Shown piece by piece: positions 16,127-24,802 of a stretch of DNA of 64,000 bases. The stretch lies in assembly GCA_964640085.1 (NCBI GenBank), contig CAZXFA010000012.1, positions 10,705-74,704 of the forward strand, read 5' to 3'. Made by a program: the position numbers and the translations under genes. Positions within the stretch are counted from its first letter, which is position 1. Every line of letters starts with the position of its first letter. Under the pieces are notes generated by a model. The model was given only the letters and a program-made list of their open reading frames with translations, did not search any database and was not told the origin of the DNA. The DNA comes from CAZXFA01 sp964640085. GTDB taxonomy: Bacteria; Actinomycetota; UBA4738; HRBIN12.

Positions 16127-18445
16127 ATGGCGGCGCCCGCCGGAACGCGCTCCACGACCCGGGATGTGGTGAAGCGGCTGTTCGTCGGCCGCGCCCTCGC
16201 GTCCAGCAAGCTCGAGCACCAGCTGCTGCCCAAGCGGCTGGCGCTCCCGGTGTTCGCCTCCGACCAGCTGTCCTCGGTCGCCTATGCCACGGAGCAGATG
16301 ATGCTCATCCTCGTCACCGCGGGCGCGGCGTCCCTCGCGCACATGACGCCCCTCGCCGTCGGCGTCGCCGTGCTGCTCGCCATCGTGATCGCGTCCTACC
16401 GGCAGACCTGTCGTGCCTACCCGAGGGGTGGCGGCTCGTACATCGTCTCGAAGGAGAACCTCGGGACCATCCCCGGGCTCGTAGCGGCGGCGGCGATCCA
16501 GACCTCCTACGTCCTGACGGTCGCCGTGAGCGTCACGGCCGGGGCGATCGCGGTCACCTCGGCGGCGCCCCGGCTGGCTCGGTACAAGGTGCCGCTGGCG
16601 GTGCTGTTCGTCCTGCTGATCACGCTCGCCAACCTCCGGGGAGCCCGGGAGGCCGGACGTCTCTTCGCGGTACCGACCTACGGGTTCGTCGTGATGGTCC
16701 TCGCGACGCTCGCGACCGGCCTGGTGCGGTGCATCGACTCGTGCCCGAGGGCCGAGACGGCGGATCTCGAGCTCGAGCCGGTCGCCGGCGTCGGGATGTT
16801 CCTCCTGCTCCGGGCCTTCTCCTCGGGCGCCACCGCGCTCACCGGCGTCGAGGCGATCGCGGACGGCGTCCAGGCGTTCCGTCGTCCCCAGGCCAGGAAC
16901 GCCGCCTCGACGCTGGCGCTGATGGGGGCGATGAGCATCCCGATGTTCCTCGGCATCACCGTGCTGGCTCGCGCGCTCCACGTCCGGGTCGACGAGCAGG
17001 TCGCCGCGTCCCGGTCAGTGCTGTCCCAGATCGGCGAGACCGTGTTCGGACGAACGGGTCCCTACTGGCTGCTCCAGATCCTCACCGCCGGGATCCTGGT
17101 CCTGGCCGCGAACACGGCCTACCAGGACTTCCCGCGCTTGGCCTCGATCCTGGCCCGTGACCGGTTCATGCCCTCGCAGTTCCGCAACCGCGGCGACCGG
17201 CTGGTGTTCTCGAACGGGGTCTTGTCTCTGGCCGTGCTGTCCAGCGTGCTCGTCTGGATCTTCCAGGGTGAGCTCAGCCGTCTGATCCACCTGTACGTCG
17301 TGGGCGTGTTCACCGCGATCACCCTCTCACAGGCAGGGATGGTGCGGCGGTGGCTGCGGGACCGTGAGCCCCGATGGCGACGGAACCTCGTGATCAACAG
17401 CGTGGGGGTCACGGCGACCGGAACGGTGCTCGCGATCATCGGGGTGACGCAGTTCGCCCTGGGGGCATGGATCGTGATCGCCGCGATCCCGGTCATCGTG
17501 GCCATCTTCCTGGCGGTCCGCAGGCACTACGTCCGCGTGGCCGCTCGTCTCGGGGCGGCGGAGGCGCAGGTCACGGAGGGCGTGGAGAACGTGTTCGTGG
17601 TCCTGGTCCCCGACCTCGGTCTCCCGACCGCCGAGACCGTCGCGTACCTGCGGGCCCTGCGACCCGAGAACCTGGTGGCTCTCCACACCGGCGATCCTGC
17701 CGCGTACGAGGAGATCGCCGCCGGGTGGCTGTCCCTGGCCCCTCGGTTCGGAAGGCTCCGCGCGCTCCAGCGGACGGGCCACGGACCGACCCGTTCGATC
17801 CGCCGCTTCGTGAGGGAGCTCCCGCGCCCGCCCGGTGCCTTCATCACCGTCGTGGTCCCTGAGGCGGTGGAGGGCCGATCGGTGCTGTCGCTGCTGCGCT
17901 CCCGGACGTCGCTGTGGCTCAAGGTGGCGCTGCTGTTCGAACGAGGCATCGTGGTCACCGATGTCCCGCTCCTCCCGGAGGAGCACGAAGGTGCGGCGCC
18001 CAGGGCCGATCGGCCGGTCGAGCCCTCGCGCAACGTCGTGCTCGTTCCGGTGTCCGCGGTCCACGGCGCCACCGCGAGGGCCGTCGCCTATGCCAGATCC
18101 CTGAACGCGACCACGACCGAGGCCCTGTTCTTCTCGCAGGACCCGGAGGACGTGCCCCCCATCGTGAGGACCTGGACCGAGCAGGGGATGAAGGTTCCGC
18201 TGTCGGTGGTGGAGGACCCCTTCCGTGACGTCGGGGTGTCCCTGCTCCGCGAGATCCGTCGGAACACCGAACGCGGCGACACCATCGTGACCGTGGTGCT
18301 CCCGGAGTTCGTGGTCGACCATTGGTGGGAGCACCTCCTGCACAACCAGACGGGTCTGTACCTCAAGCGGCTACTCCTGTTCGAGCCGCGGGTCGTCGTG
18401 ACGAGCGTGCCGTTCCACCTGGGGGAGGGGACGAGCGACCCGTAA
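16127..18445 (+). CDS. KimA-like APC-superfamily permease with cytosolic C-terminal domain
   Basis: 772 residues from ATG 16127. Residues ~35-480 contain about twelve helices of the APC fold. The N-terminal signature LPKRLALPVFASDQLSSVAY followed by ATEQMM, and YPRGGGSYIVSKENLG, are typical of the KimA/YdaO-type proton-coupled potassium importers and their uncharacterised relatives. The last ~270 residues are cytosolic with universal-stress-like strands (RNVVLVPVSAVHGATARAVA). Ten bases separate it from a close tandem paralogue. Divergent trkA genes support potassium transport, but amino acid transport cannot be excluded. Confidence 0.8.
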   Translation: MAAPAGTRSTTRDVVKRLFVGRALASSKLEHQLLPKRLALPVFASDQLSSVAYATEQMMLILVTAGAASLAHMTPLAVGVAVLLAIVIASYRQTCRAYPRGGGSYIVSKENLGTIPGLVAAAAIQTSYVLTVAVSVTAGAIAVTSAAPRLARYKVPLAVLFVLLITLANLRGAREAGRLFAVPTYGFVVMVLATLATGLVRCIDSCPRAETADLELEPVAGVGMFLLLRAFSSGATALTGVEAIADGVQAFRRPQARNAASTLALMGAMSIPMFLGITVLARALHVRVDEQVAASRSVLSQIGETVFGRTGPYWLLQILTAGILVLAANTAYQDFPRLASILARDRFMPSQFRNRGDRLVFSNGVLSLAVLSSVLVWIFQGELSRLIHLYVVGVFTAITLSQAGMVRRWLRDREPRWRRNLVINSVGVTATGTVLAIIGVTQFALGAWIVIAAIPVIVAIFLAVRRHYVRVAARLGAAEAQVTEGVENVFVVLVPDLGLPTAETVAYLRALRPENLVALHTGDPAAYEEIAAGWLSLAPRFGRLRALQRTGHGPTRSIRRFVRELPRPPGAFITVVVPEAVEGRSVLSLLRSRTSLWLKVALLFERGIVVTDVPLLPEEHEGAAPRADRPVEPSRNVVLVPVSAVHGATARAVAYARSLNATTTEALFFSQDPEDVPPIVRTWTEQGMKVPLSVVEDPFRDVGVSLLREIRRNTERGDTIVTVVLPEFVVDHWWEHLLHNQTGLYLKRLLLFEPRVVVTSVPFHLGEGTSDP

Positions 18446-18448
18446 CAT
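18443..18448 (+). promoter_or_regulatory. Leaderless -10 element (TAACAT) for the second APC permease
   Basis: TAACAT ends 7 nt before the GTG at 18456, and its first three bases are the stop codon of the upstream gene. The second permease can thus be transcribed on its own. Confidence 0.5.
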
Positions 18449-18455
18449 CCGTCCC

Positions 18456-20789
18456 GTGTCCAGCACCCCATCCCCCGGGTCCCGGATCGCGCCCGGCCTC
18501 CTGAAGCGCCTGCTGGTCGGGCGGGCGCTCGCCTCTCACAAACAGGAGCATCAGCTCCTGCCGAAGACGCTGGCCCTACCCGTCTTCAGCTCGGACCCCC
18601 TGTCCTCCGTCTCCTACGCGACGGAGGAGATGATGCTGGTCCTCGCGCTCGCCGGCGCGGCCGCGCTCTCCAAGATGATCCCGATCGCGCTCGCGATCGC
18701 CGCGCTGCTCGCGATCGTGGTCACGTCCTATCGACAGACCGTCCGCGCCTACCCGCGGGGCGGCGGGTCCTACATCGTCTCGAAGGAGAACCTGGGCACG
18801 ATCCCGGGGTTGATCGCGGCGGCGGCGATCCTCACGGACTACGTCCTGACCGTCGCCGTGAGTGTCACCGCGGGGACGATCGCGATCACGTCGGCGGCTC
18901 CCGGACTGAGCGAGCACCGGGTGTTGATCGCGATCGCGTTCGTCGCGTTCATCACGCTCGCCAACCTGCGTGGGGTGAGGGAGGCGGGGACCCTGTTCGC
19001 GGTCCCCACGTACGGGTTCGTGGTCATGGTCTGCGCGACGCTCGCGACGGGGTTCCTCCGGTGCCTCACGGGCTGTCCCACGGCCGCCTCGGCCGATCTG
19101 GAGCTCCCCGTGCATCACGCGCTGAGCCTGTTCATCGTCCTGCGCGCGTTCGCCTCGGGGGCGACGGCACTGACCGGCGTGGAAGCGATCGCCGACGGGG
19201 TGCAGGCCTTCCGGCGACCGCAGGCGCGGAACGCCGCCACCACGCTGGCGATCATGGGGACGATCAGCATCACGATGTTCCTCGGGATCACCTACCTCGC
19301 CCGGTCGCTCGAGATCCGGGTCAGCGAGGACGTCCTCGGCCCCTCGGTCCTCGCGCAGATCGGCGACACCCTGTTCGGCGGTGGGTTCGGGTTCTACGTG
19401 CTACAGGGGTTCACGGCGGGGATCCTGATCCTCGCGGCTAACACGGCGTACCAGGACTTCCCACGCCTGTCGGCGATCCTGGCCCGCGACCGGTTCATGC
19501 CCTCCCAGTTCCGCAACCGTGGCGACCGGCTGGTGTTCTCGAACGGCGTATTGGTGCTCGCCGCCCTCGCCTCGGCGTTGATCTACGTGTTCGACGCGAA
19601 CCTGACCCACCTGATCCAGCTGTACGTCGTAGGCGTCTTCACCGCCTTCACCCTGTCACAGGCGGGGATGGTCCGCCGGTGGCTCAGCATCCGCGAGCGG
19701 CGCTGGGTCCGGAGCGCGATGATCAACGGGGTCGGCGCCGTAACGACGGGGGTCGTACTGGTGATCGTCACGATCACGAAGTTCGCACGAGGCGCGTGGA
19801 TCGTGATCACCGCGATGCCGATCATCGTCGCGTTCTTCCTGGCGGTGCACCATTACTACGGCCATGTGGGACGGCTGCTCCGGGCTCACGGCCTGACCGC
19901 CGACCGAGAGGTGGGCAACGTCTTCGTCTTCCTGATCCGGGATCTGGGGGCGGCCACGCTGGACGCGGTGAGCTACGTCCGGGCGCTCCGTCCCGAGGAG
20001 GTCCGCCCGCTGTTCATCGGTCCGAACGAGCGGTTCCCGGAGGTCGCCGCGGCCTGGGCCCGGACCGCGCCGCGGCTCGGGCGCCTCGAGAACCTTCCGG
20101 GGACGCACGAGCGCCTGGTGCGGGAGCTCCGCGCGTACGTGCGGGGGATCGATCGGGAGCCTGGTGACTTCGTCACGGTCATCATCCCCGAGGAGCTGCC
20201 GACCCGCTCCTGGGTTCAGTTCCTCCGCGATCGCACCGCCCTCCGACTCAAGGCCGCGCTGCTGTTCGAGCCGGGGGTTGTGGTGACCGACGTTCCGCTC
20301 GTCCCAGAAGAGATCGAGCTCGCGGGGGCCCACGCCGATCGTCCGGTCGAGCCGGGTCGGAACGTGGTGCTGGTTCCCCTGTCGGCCGTCCACGATGCGT
20401 CGGTCCGGGCGGTGATCTTCGCGAAGTCGCTGAACCCGTCGCGGATCCAGGCGCTGTTCTTCGTCTCGGACCCGGAGGAGGTAGAGGTGGTGGTGGAAGC
20501 CTGGCACGAGCGCCGTTGCGACATCCCGCTCGCGCTCGTCGAGGCTCCCTTCCGCGACCTGGGCGAACCGCTCCTGGAGGAGGTCCGGAAGTACTCGGCA
20601 CGTGGCGACGCCATCGTGACGGTGGTGCTCCCCGAGTACATCCCGCGACACTGGTGGGAGAACCTCCTGCACAACCAGACGGCCTTCTTCATCAAGCGGT
20701 TGCTGCTGTTCGAGCCCAACGTCGTGGTCACGAGCGTCCCGTTCCACCTACGGGCGCCCGAGCTCGTGGCGGAGGAGGTGAGGGCATGA
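18456..20789 (+). CDS. KimA-like APC-superfamily permease, tandem paralogue
   Basis: 777 residues from GTG 18456. It aligns with the preceding permease along its whole length: LPKTLALPVFSSDPLSSVSY, YPRGGGSYIVSKENLGTIPG, the shared DFPRLSAILARDRFMPSQFR, and the same C-terminal cytosolic domain with RHWWENLLHNQTAFFIKRLL. The sequence is diverged enough that the duplication is not recent. Two copies may differ in affinity or regulation. The TGA overlaps the ATG of the HD-domain gene, implying coupling. Confidence 0.8.
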   Translation: MSSTPSPGSRIAPGLLKRLLVGRALASHKQEHQLLPKTLALPVFSSDPLSSVSYATEEMMLVLALAGAAALSKMIPIALAIAALLAIVVTSYRQTVRAYPRGGGSYIVSKENLGTIPGLIAAAAILTDYVLTVAVSVTAGTIAITSAAPGLSEHRVLIAIAFVAFITLANLRGVREAGTLFAVPTYGFVVMVCATLATGFLRCLTGCPTAASADLELPVHHALSLFIVLRAFASGATALTGVEAIADGVQAFRRPQARNAATTLAIMGTISITMFLGITYLARSLEIRVSEDVLGPSVLAQIGDTLFGGGFGFYVLQGFTAGILILAANTAYQDFPRLSAILARDRFMPSQFRNRGDRLVFSNGVLVLAALASALIYVFDANLTHLIQLYVVGVFTAFTLSQAGMVRRWLSIRERRWVRSAMINGVGAVTTGVVLVIVTITKFARGAWIVITAMPIIVAFFLAVHHYYGHVGRLLRAHGLTADREVGNVFVFLIRDLGAATLDAVSYVRALRPEEVRPLFIGPNERFPEVAAAWARTAPRLGRLENLPGTHERLVRELRAYVRGIDREPGDFVTVIIPEELPTRSWVQFLRDRTALRLKAALLFEPGVVVTDVPLVPEEIELAGAHADRPVEPGRNVVLVPLSAVHDASVRAVIFAKSLNPSRIQALFFVSDPEEVEVVVEAWHERRCDIPLALVEAPFRDLGEPLLEEVRKYSARGDAIVTVVLPEYIPRHWWENLLHNQTAFFIKRLLLFEPNVVVTSVPFHLRAPELVAEEVRA

Positions 20790-21334
20790 TGGATCGGGAA
20801 ACCGCGCACGCGCTGTGCCGCGAGAGATGCCTGAAGGAGACGACCGTCCGGCACCTGATCTCGGTGGAGGGCGTGATGCGGGTGCTGGCCCGCCGGTTCG
20901 GGGAGGACGAGGAGTTGTGGGGGCTCACCGGCCTGTTCCACGATCTGGATCAGGACCACACGGGCGACGACGCGGAGAACCACGCGCGCCTGGCGGCGGG
21001 GTGGCTGCGGGAGGCCGGCGTCGACGAGCGCGTGATCAACGGGGTCCTCGCCCACGCGTGGCCCGAGTATCGGAAGGACCTGATGTCGAGGGCGATCGTC
21101 CACGCCGATGCCGTGGCGGGGCTCCTGGTCGCCGCCGCGCTCGTCCGTCCCGAGCGGGCGACGGGGATGAAGGTCTCGAGGGTGAAGAAGAAGCTGAAGG
21201 AGAAGGCCTTCGCCCCGGGCGTGAACCGCGAAGAGGTCACCGGCGTCGAGGAGGGGATCGGCCTGCCGCTGGACGAGTTCCTGTCCGTCTCGATCGAGGG
21301 CCTGCAGCAGGTGGCGCCGGAGATCGGTCTCTAG
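20786..21334 (+). CDS. HD-domain metal-dependent phosphohydrolase
   Basis: 182 residues from ATG 20786 (ATGA overlap with the permease; a second ATG follows directly). The HD pattern is complete: a first His in ETTVRHLISVEG, the HD pair in GLFHDLDQD, a histidine in NGVLAHAW and a final Asp in IVHADAVAGLL. A basic segment follows (RVKKKLKEKAF). HD proteins of this size hydrolyse nucleotides or other phosphoesters; the substrate is unknown. Coupling to a permease gene hints at a nucleotide linked to ion uptake, which is only a guess. Confidence 0.75.
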   Translation: MMDRETAHALCRERCLKETTVRHLISVEGVMRVLARRFGEDEELWGLTGLFHDLDQDHTGDDAENHARLAAGWLREAGVDERVINGVLAHAWPEYRKDLMSRAIVHADAVAGLLVAAALVRPERATGMKVSRVKKKLKEKAFAPGVNREEVTGVEEGIGLPLDEFLSVSIEGLQQVAPEIGL

Positions 21335-21993
21335 CCTCGGCCCCGGCGATCGAACCCCCTGAGCAGCCGCGTGATCGGGTCGAGCGGACGGCGCTCGTCG
21401 AGCGGCCGGAGGGACGCTGTCGGCAAGGCTTCCACCCCGTAGGTGTCGAGGAGCTCATGCTGCACCACATCGAGCGCCAGCCGGGTCCCGACGGCCGTCG
21501 GCCGGTTCGCGTGGGCGGCGCAGGCGGGTCGGAGCCCGCCCGCGCGCTCGAAGACCCGGTCCGGTACGGCCGGGAGCCGTCCGTACCACAGGCACCATGA
21601 GCAGATGAGGCGCAGCCGCGAGGGATACGCGCACTCGGCTCGGTACCCCCGGGCGTGCTCGATCACCCGGCCCCACATCGCGATCCGACCTACGACCGCG
21701 GCGGTCCGCCCCGCGCGCGCGAGGCGCGCCGGATCCTTCAACGCGTGGATCCCGCAAGTGCAGCCGGGCATCGGGCTGCGGTGCTCGATCGCGAGCTCGG
21801 GGTTATGGACCAGGTACTCGCGGGTATGTGCTCCGCTGCAGGTGGCGCGGATCGGGATCCGCGGCTCCCAGGCGGCGCGCGGGGTGGTGGGCACGATCCG
21901 CAGGCCCACCGGGGTCCGGTGGAGCCGCCATGCCCGCCAGCCGAGGATCGGCTCGGCCTGGTGCTCGGGCTGGGGGAAGCGGGCGGGATGCAA
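21331..21993 (-). CDS. Cys-rich actinobacterial protein of unknown function
   Basis: 220 residues from TTG 21991-21993, with GGGGGAGGAG about 8 nt upstream. The N-terminus has PILGWRAWRL, then an isolated Cys (IRATCSGAH), a CGIHALKDP block after GCTC, VVGRIAMWGRVIEHARGYRA, and a final Cys pair (LICSWC). I have the impression of a recurrent small actinobacterial family with this GWRAW...CTCGI(Y/H)A layout, but no function is known to me. The cysteines could bind zinc. The stop overlaps that of the HD gene at CTAG. Confidence 0.6.
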   Translation of the reverse strand: MHPARFPQPEHQAEPILGWRAWRLHRTPVGLRIVPTTPRAAWEPRIPIRATCSGAHTREYLVHNPELAIEHRSPMPGCTCGIHALKDPARLARAGRTAAVVGRIAMWGRVIEHARGYRAECAYPSRLRLICSWCLWYGRLPAVPDRVFERAGGLRPACAAHANRPTAVGTRLALDVVQHELLDTYGVEALPTASLRPLDERRPLDPITRLLRGFDRRGRG

Positions 21994-22046
21994 CGTGGGG
22001 CTCCTCCCCCTGAGGGTACGCCGGGGGAGCCGGAACGCGGCTGGGC

Positions 22047-22052
22047 TAGCAT
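22047..22052 (+). promoter_or_regulatory. -10 element (TAGCAT) for the tryptophanase-family gene
   Basis: TAGCAT predicts a start near 22059 and a leader of about 24 nt that contains GGAGGAG, 5 nt before the GTG at 22083. Confidence 0.45.
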
Positions 22053-22082
22053 GGGCGCGGCCCGCCGGCGGAGGAGCGATCC

Positions 22083-23459
22083 GTGCCGTACACCTACCGA
22101 ACGATCATCGAACCGTTCCGGATCCACTCCGTGGAGCCGCTGCGGTTCCTGACGGAGGAGGAGCGCCGGACCCGGATCCGCGAGGCGGGCTTCAACCTGT
22201 TCAACCTCCACGCCTCCGACGTGCTGATCGATCTGCTCACCGACTCGGGGACCGGGGCGATGTCCCGCGATCAGTGGGCGGCGGTCCAGCACGGCGACGA
22301 GAGCTACGCAGGCTCGCCCTCGTGGTTCGTGTTCCTGGAGGCGGTCCGGGAGCTGTTCCCGTTCCCTCACGTGATCCCGACCCACCAGGGCCGAGCGGCG
22401 GAGAAGATCCTCTTCGCGGCGCTCGGCGGCCCCGGCAAGGTCGTGCCCAACAACACGCACTTCGACACCACGCGGGCCAACGTCGAATACACGGGCGCCG
22501 AGGCGCTCGACCTCCCGATACCCGAGGGACGCGAACCTTCCACGGTCCATCCCTTCAAGGGGAACATGGATCTGGCCGCGCTGGAGTCCCTCCTCGAGGA
22601 GCGGGCCAGCGACGTCCCCGTCGTGTTCGTCACGATCACGAACAATTCAGGGGGCGGGCAGCCGGTTTCGCTCGAAAACCTGCGGGGCGTCCGGGGGCTC
22701 TGCGACCGGTTCGAGGTCCCGTTGTTCCTCGATGCCTGTCGCTTCGCCGAGAACGCCTGGTTCGTGAAGTCGCGGGAGCCGGGGCAGGGCGAGCGCTCGA
22801 TCCCCGATATCGTCCGCGAGCTTGCCTCGCTCGCCGACGGGATGACGATGAGCGCCAAGAAGGACCCGATGGCCAACATCGGCGGCTGGCTCGCGATGCG
22901 CGACGATGCCCTGGCGGAGCAGTGCCGGAACCTGCTGATCCTCACCGAAGGGTTCCCGACGTACGGGGGGCTGGCGGGCCGCGACCTCGAGGCGATCGGC
23001 CAGGGCCTGCGGGAGTGCGTGGACGAGCACTACCTCCGGTACCGGACGCGATCCACCGAGTACCTGGGCGAGGGGCTCGAGCGGGCGGGGATCCCGATCG
23101 TCGAGCCGATCGGCGGACACGCGGTCTACATCGACGCGCGAGCCTTGCTCCCGCAGATCCCGCCCCTCGGGTACCCGGGACAGTCTCTCGCGGTCGCGCT
23201 GTACCAGGCCGGCGGGATCCGTTCGGTCGAGATCGGGACGGTGATGTTCGGTCGTCGCCCCGACGGGACCGAGGAGCCGGCTGCGATGGACCTGGTCCGC
23301 CTGGCGATCCCGCGGCGGACCTACACGCAGAGCCACGTGGACTACGTGATCGAGGTCGCGGCCGACGTCGCATCCCGAGCCTCGGAGCTGCGCGCCTACC
23401 GGATCGTGGAAGAGCCGCCGCAGCTGCGACACTTCACCGCTCGGTTCGAGCCTCGGTAG
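22083..23459 (+). CDS. Tryptophanase / tyrosine phenol-lyase family PLP enzyme
   Basis: 458 residues from GTG 22083 with GGAGGAG upstream. It belongs to the beta-eliminating lyases: N-terminal YRTIIEPFRIHSVEPL, QGRAAEK near the cofactor phosphate site, VTITNNSGGGQPVS, FLDACRFAENAWFV, and the PLP lysine in MSAKKDPMANIGG. E. coli tryptophanase has SAKKDAM and tyrosine phenol-lyase has a KKDxxVNIGG-like run; this protein mixes both (SAKKD plus NIGG), so the substrate (tryptophan, tyrosine or another amino acid) is left open. Products would be indole or phenol, pyruvate and ammonia. It has its own promoter and no linked amino acid transporter. Confidence 0.85.
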   Translation: MPYTYRTIIEPFRIHSVEPLRFLTEEERRTRIREAGFNLFNLHASDVLIDLLTDSGTGAMSRDQWAAVQHGDESYAGSPSWFVFLEAVRELFPFPHVIPTHQGRAAEKILFAALGGPGKVVPNNTHFDTTRANVEYTGAEALDLPIPEGREPSTVHPFKGNMDLAALESLLEERASDVPVVFVTITNNSGGGQPVSLENLRGVRGLCDRFEVPLFLDACRFAENAWFVKSREPGQGERSIPDIVRELASLADGMTMSAKKDPMANIGGWLAMRDDALAEQCRNLLILTEGFPTYGGLAGRDLEAIGQGLRECVDEHYLRYRTRSTEYLGEGLERAGIPIVEPIGGHAVYIDARALLPQIPPLGYPGQSLAVALYQAGGIRSVEIGTVMFGRRPDGTEEPAAMDLVRLAIPRRTYTQSHVDYVIEVAADVASRASELRAYRIVEEPPQLRHFTARFEPR

Positions 23460-23475
23460 CCGGGGGCGCGGCTAC
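23456..23475. terminator. Possible bidirectional hairpin between convergent genes
   Basis: GTAGCC (23456-23461) and GGCTAC (23470-23475) are inverted repeats around an 8-nt loop. The arms include the stop codons of both convergent genes. No T-tract follows, so termination is uncertain. Confidence 0.3.
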
Positions 23476-24293
23476 AAGCCGACGGGCTCTCGGCGCTGTT
23501 CCCGGACCAGCGCGGAGAGCTCGGCCGCTCCCAGATACATCACGGCGGCCACCCGCAGGAACACCAGCACCCCGAACACCGCCCCGATCGTCCCGTAGAG
23601 GGCGCTGGCTCGGATCACGACCCGGGTCACGAAGATGCCGCCCACCAGCTTCAGGGCGTTCCAGCCCAGCGTCATCGCGATCGCGCCGGGGAGGTGGTCG
23701 CGGGCAGCAGGGCCGCCCTCGGGCGTGAGTAGACGGTAGGACAGGAGGAAGAACGCGAGCTCGAGCACGGCGACGCCGAGGAACGAGGCTACGCGGCCGA
23801 AGTTGCCCAGGGGCCCCGAGAGGTCGATCCCGGCGACCAGGCTGCTGAGCACCAACGCGCCCAGGATCAGCGCCCCCAGCACGAGCATCGAGACCAGAGC
23901 CCGCAGCCGACGACGGACCAGGCCAGGATCGGGAGTCCGGAAGATCCGCGCGAGGGCGGAGGCGGTCCGTCCGGCCAGGCCCGTGGCGGCCCAGGCGACA
24001 CCGCCCAGGGCGATCAACCCCAGCCCCTCCCGTGCGACCACGATCCCGTCCAGGTAGCGCTCGAGGAGCGGGCCGATGCCTGGGAGCGTCTCGAAGAGAT
24101 CGCGGAGCTCCTCCTCCGTCCGCCCCGCGAAGACGTAGCCCGCGACCGACAAGGCCAGCAGCATCAGCGGGAACAGGGAGAGGTACGCGGTGTACGCCCA
24201 GGCCGATGCCTGCGTGCCCAGGTCGTCAGCCCGGAATCGTTCGCGGGCGGCGCGGAACACGCGCACGAGGCGTCGCTGCGTTAGGGTGCCCAT
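23472..24293 (-). CDS. YihY/BrkB-family membrane protein
   Basis: 273 residues from ATG 24291-24293 (a GTG two codons upstream is also possible). The start of the family domain is visible: DLGTQASAWAYTAYLSLFPL, followed by GYVFAGRTEEELRDL. Six transmembrane segments follow, and the C-terminus has YGTIGAVFGVLVFLRVAAVM, the recurrent YGxxGxxxxxLxWL-like motif. YihY proteins are inner-membrane proteins once misnamed ribonuclease BN; their transport role is unclear. The gene diverges from a GNAT gene with only about 30 bp between starts. Confidence 0.85.
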   Translation of the reverse strand: MGTLTQRRLVRVFRAARERFRADDLGTQASAWAYTAYLSLFPLMLLALSVAGYVFAGRTEEELRDLFETLPGIGPLLERYLDGIVVAREGLGLIALGGVAWAATGLAGRTASALARIFRTPDPGLVRRRLRALVSMLVLGALILGALVLSSLVAGIDLSGPLGNFGRVASFLGVAVLELAFFLLSYRLLTPEGGPAARDHLPGAIAMTLGWNALKLVGGIFVTRVVIRASALYGTIGAVFGVLVFLRVAAVMYLGAAELSALVREQRREPVGL

Positions 24294-24322
24294 CCCCACA
24301 GCATTCCACGGAGGCGCGAGGG

Positions 24323-24802
24323 GTGAACACGAGACCCGCCGAACCCAGGGACGTCGGGTTCCTGAGGAAGATGCTGTACGAGGCGGCGGCCTGGAACCCC
24401 GACTGGCCGCGCGAGCGGATGATCCAGGCGCTCGCCGATCCGATGCTCGAGCGGTACCACCGCGACTGGGGCAGGGCGGGGGATGCGGGCGTGATGGCCG
24501 AGTTGGACGGGGAGCCCGTCGGCGCCGCTTGGTACCGGCTGTTCTCCCTGGAGGAACCCGGGTACGGGTTCGTAGACGAGGAGACGCCCGAGCTCGGGAT
24601 CGCCGTCGTCCCGCTCCACCGCCGGAAGGGGATCGGGGAGACGCTCCTCCGGGCGCTCATGGTGCAGGCTCGCGAGGAGGGGTACCGGAAGCTCTCGCTG
24701 TCGGTCGCGGTGCACAACCGCTCACGACGGATGTACGAGCGGACGGGGTTCCGGAAGGTCCGCGAGCACGGCGAGTCCTGGGTGATGGTCGCCGAGCTCT
24801 AG
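24323..24802 (+). CDS. GNAT-family N-acetyltransferase
   Basis: 159 residues from GTG 24323 with GGAGGCG upstream. The GNAT fold is complete: N-terminal RPAEPRDVGFLRKML, the central strand PVGAAWYRLF, the acetyl-CoA loop VVPLHRRKGIGETLL (R-x-x-G-x-G/A-type), and the closing strand SLSVAVHNRSRRMYERTGF. The substrate, amine or small molecule, cannot be deduced. It ends at CTAG shared with the convergent dedA gene. Confidence 0.85.
   Translation: MNTRPAEPRDVGFLRKMLYEAAAWNPDWPRERMIQALADPMLERYHRDWGRAGDAGVMAELDGEPVGAAWYRLFSLEEPGYGFVDEETPELGIAVVPLHRRKGIGETLLRALMVQAREEGYRKLSLSVAVHNRSRRMYERTGFRKVREHGESWVMVAEL

Noticed and set aside
15320..16981. Long minus-strand frame reaching into the first permease gene
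   Set aside because: Only the last 219 residues are a TrkA protein; the rest is antisense to the permease and has no domain.
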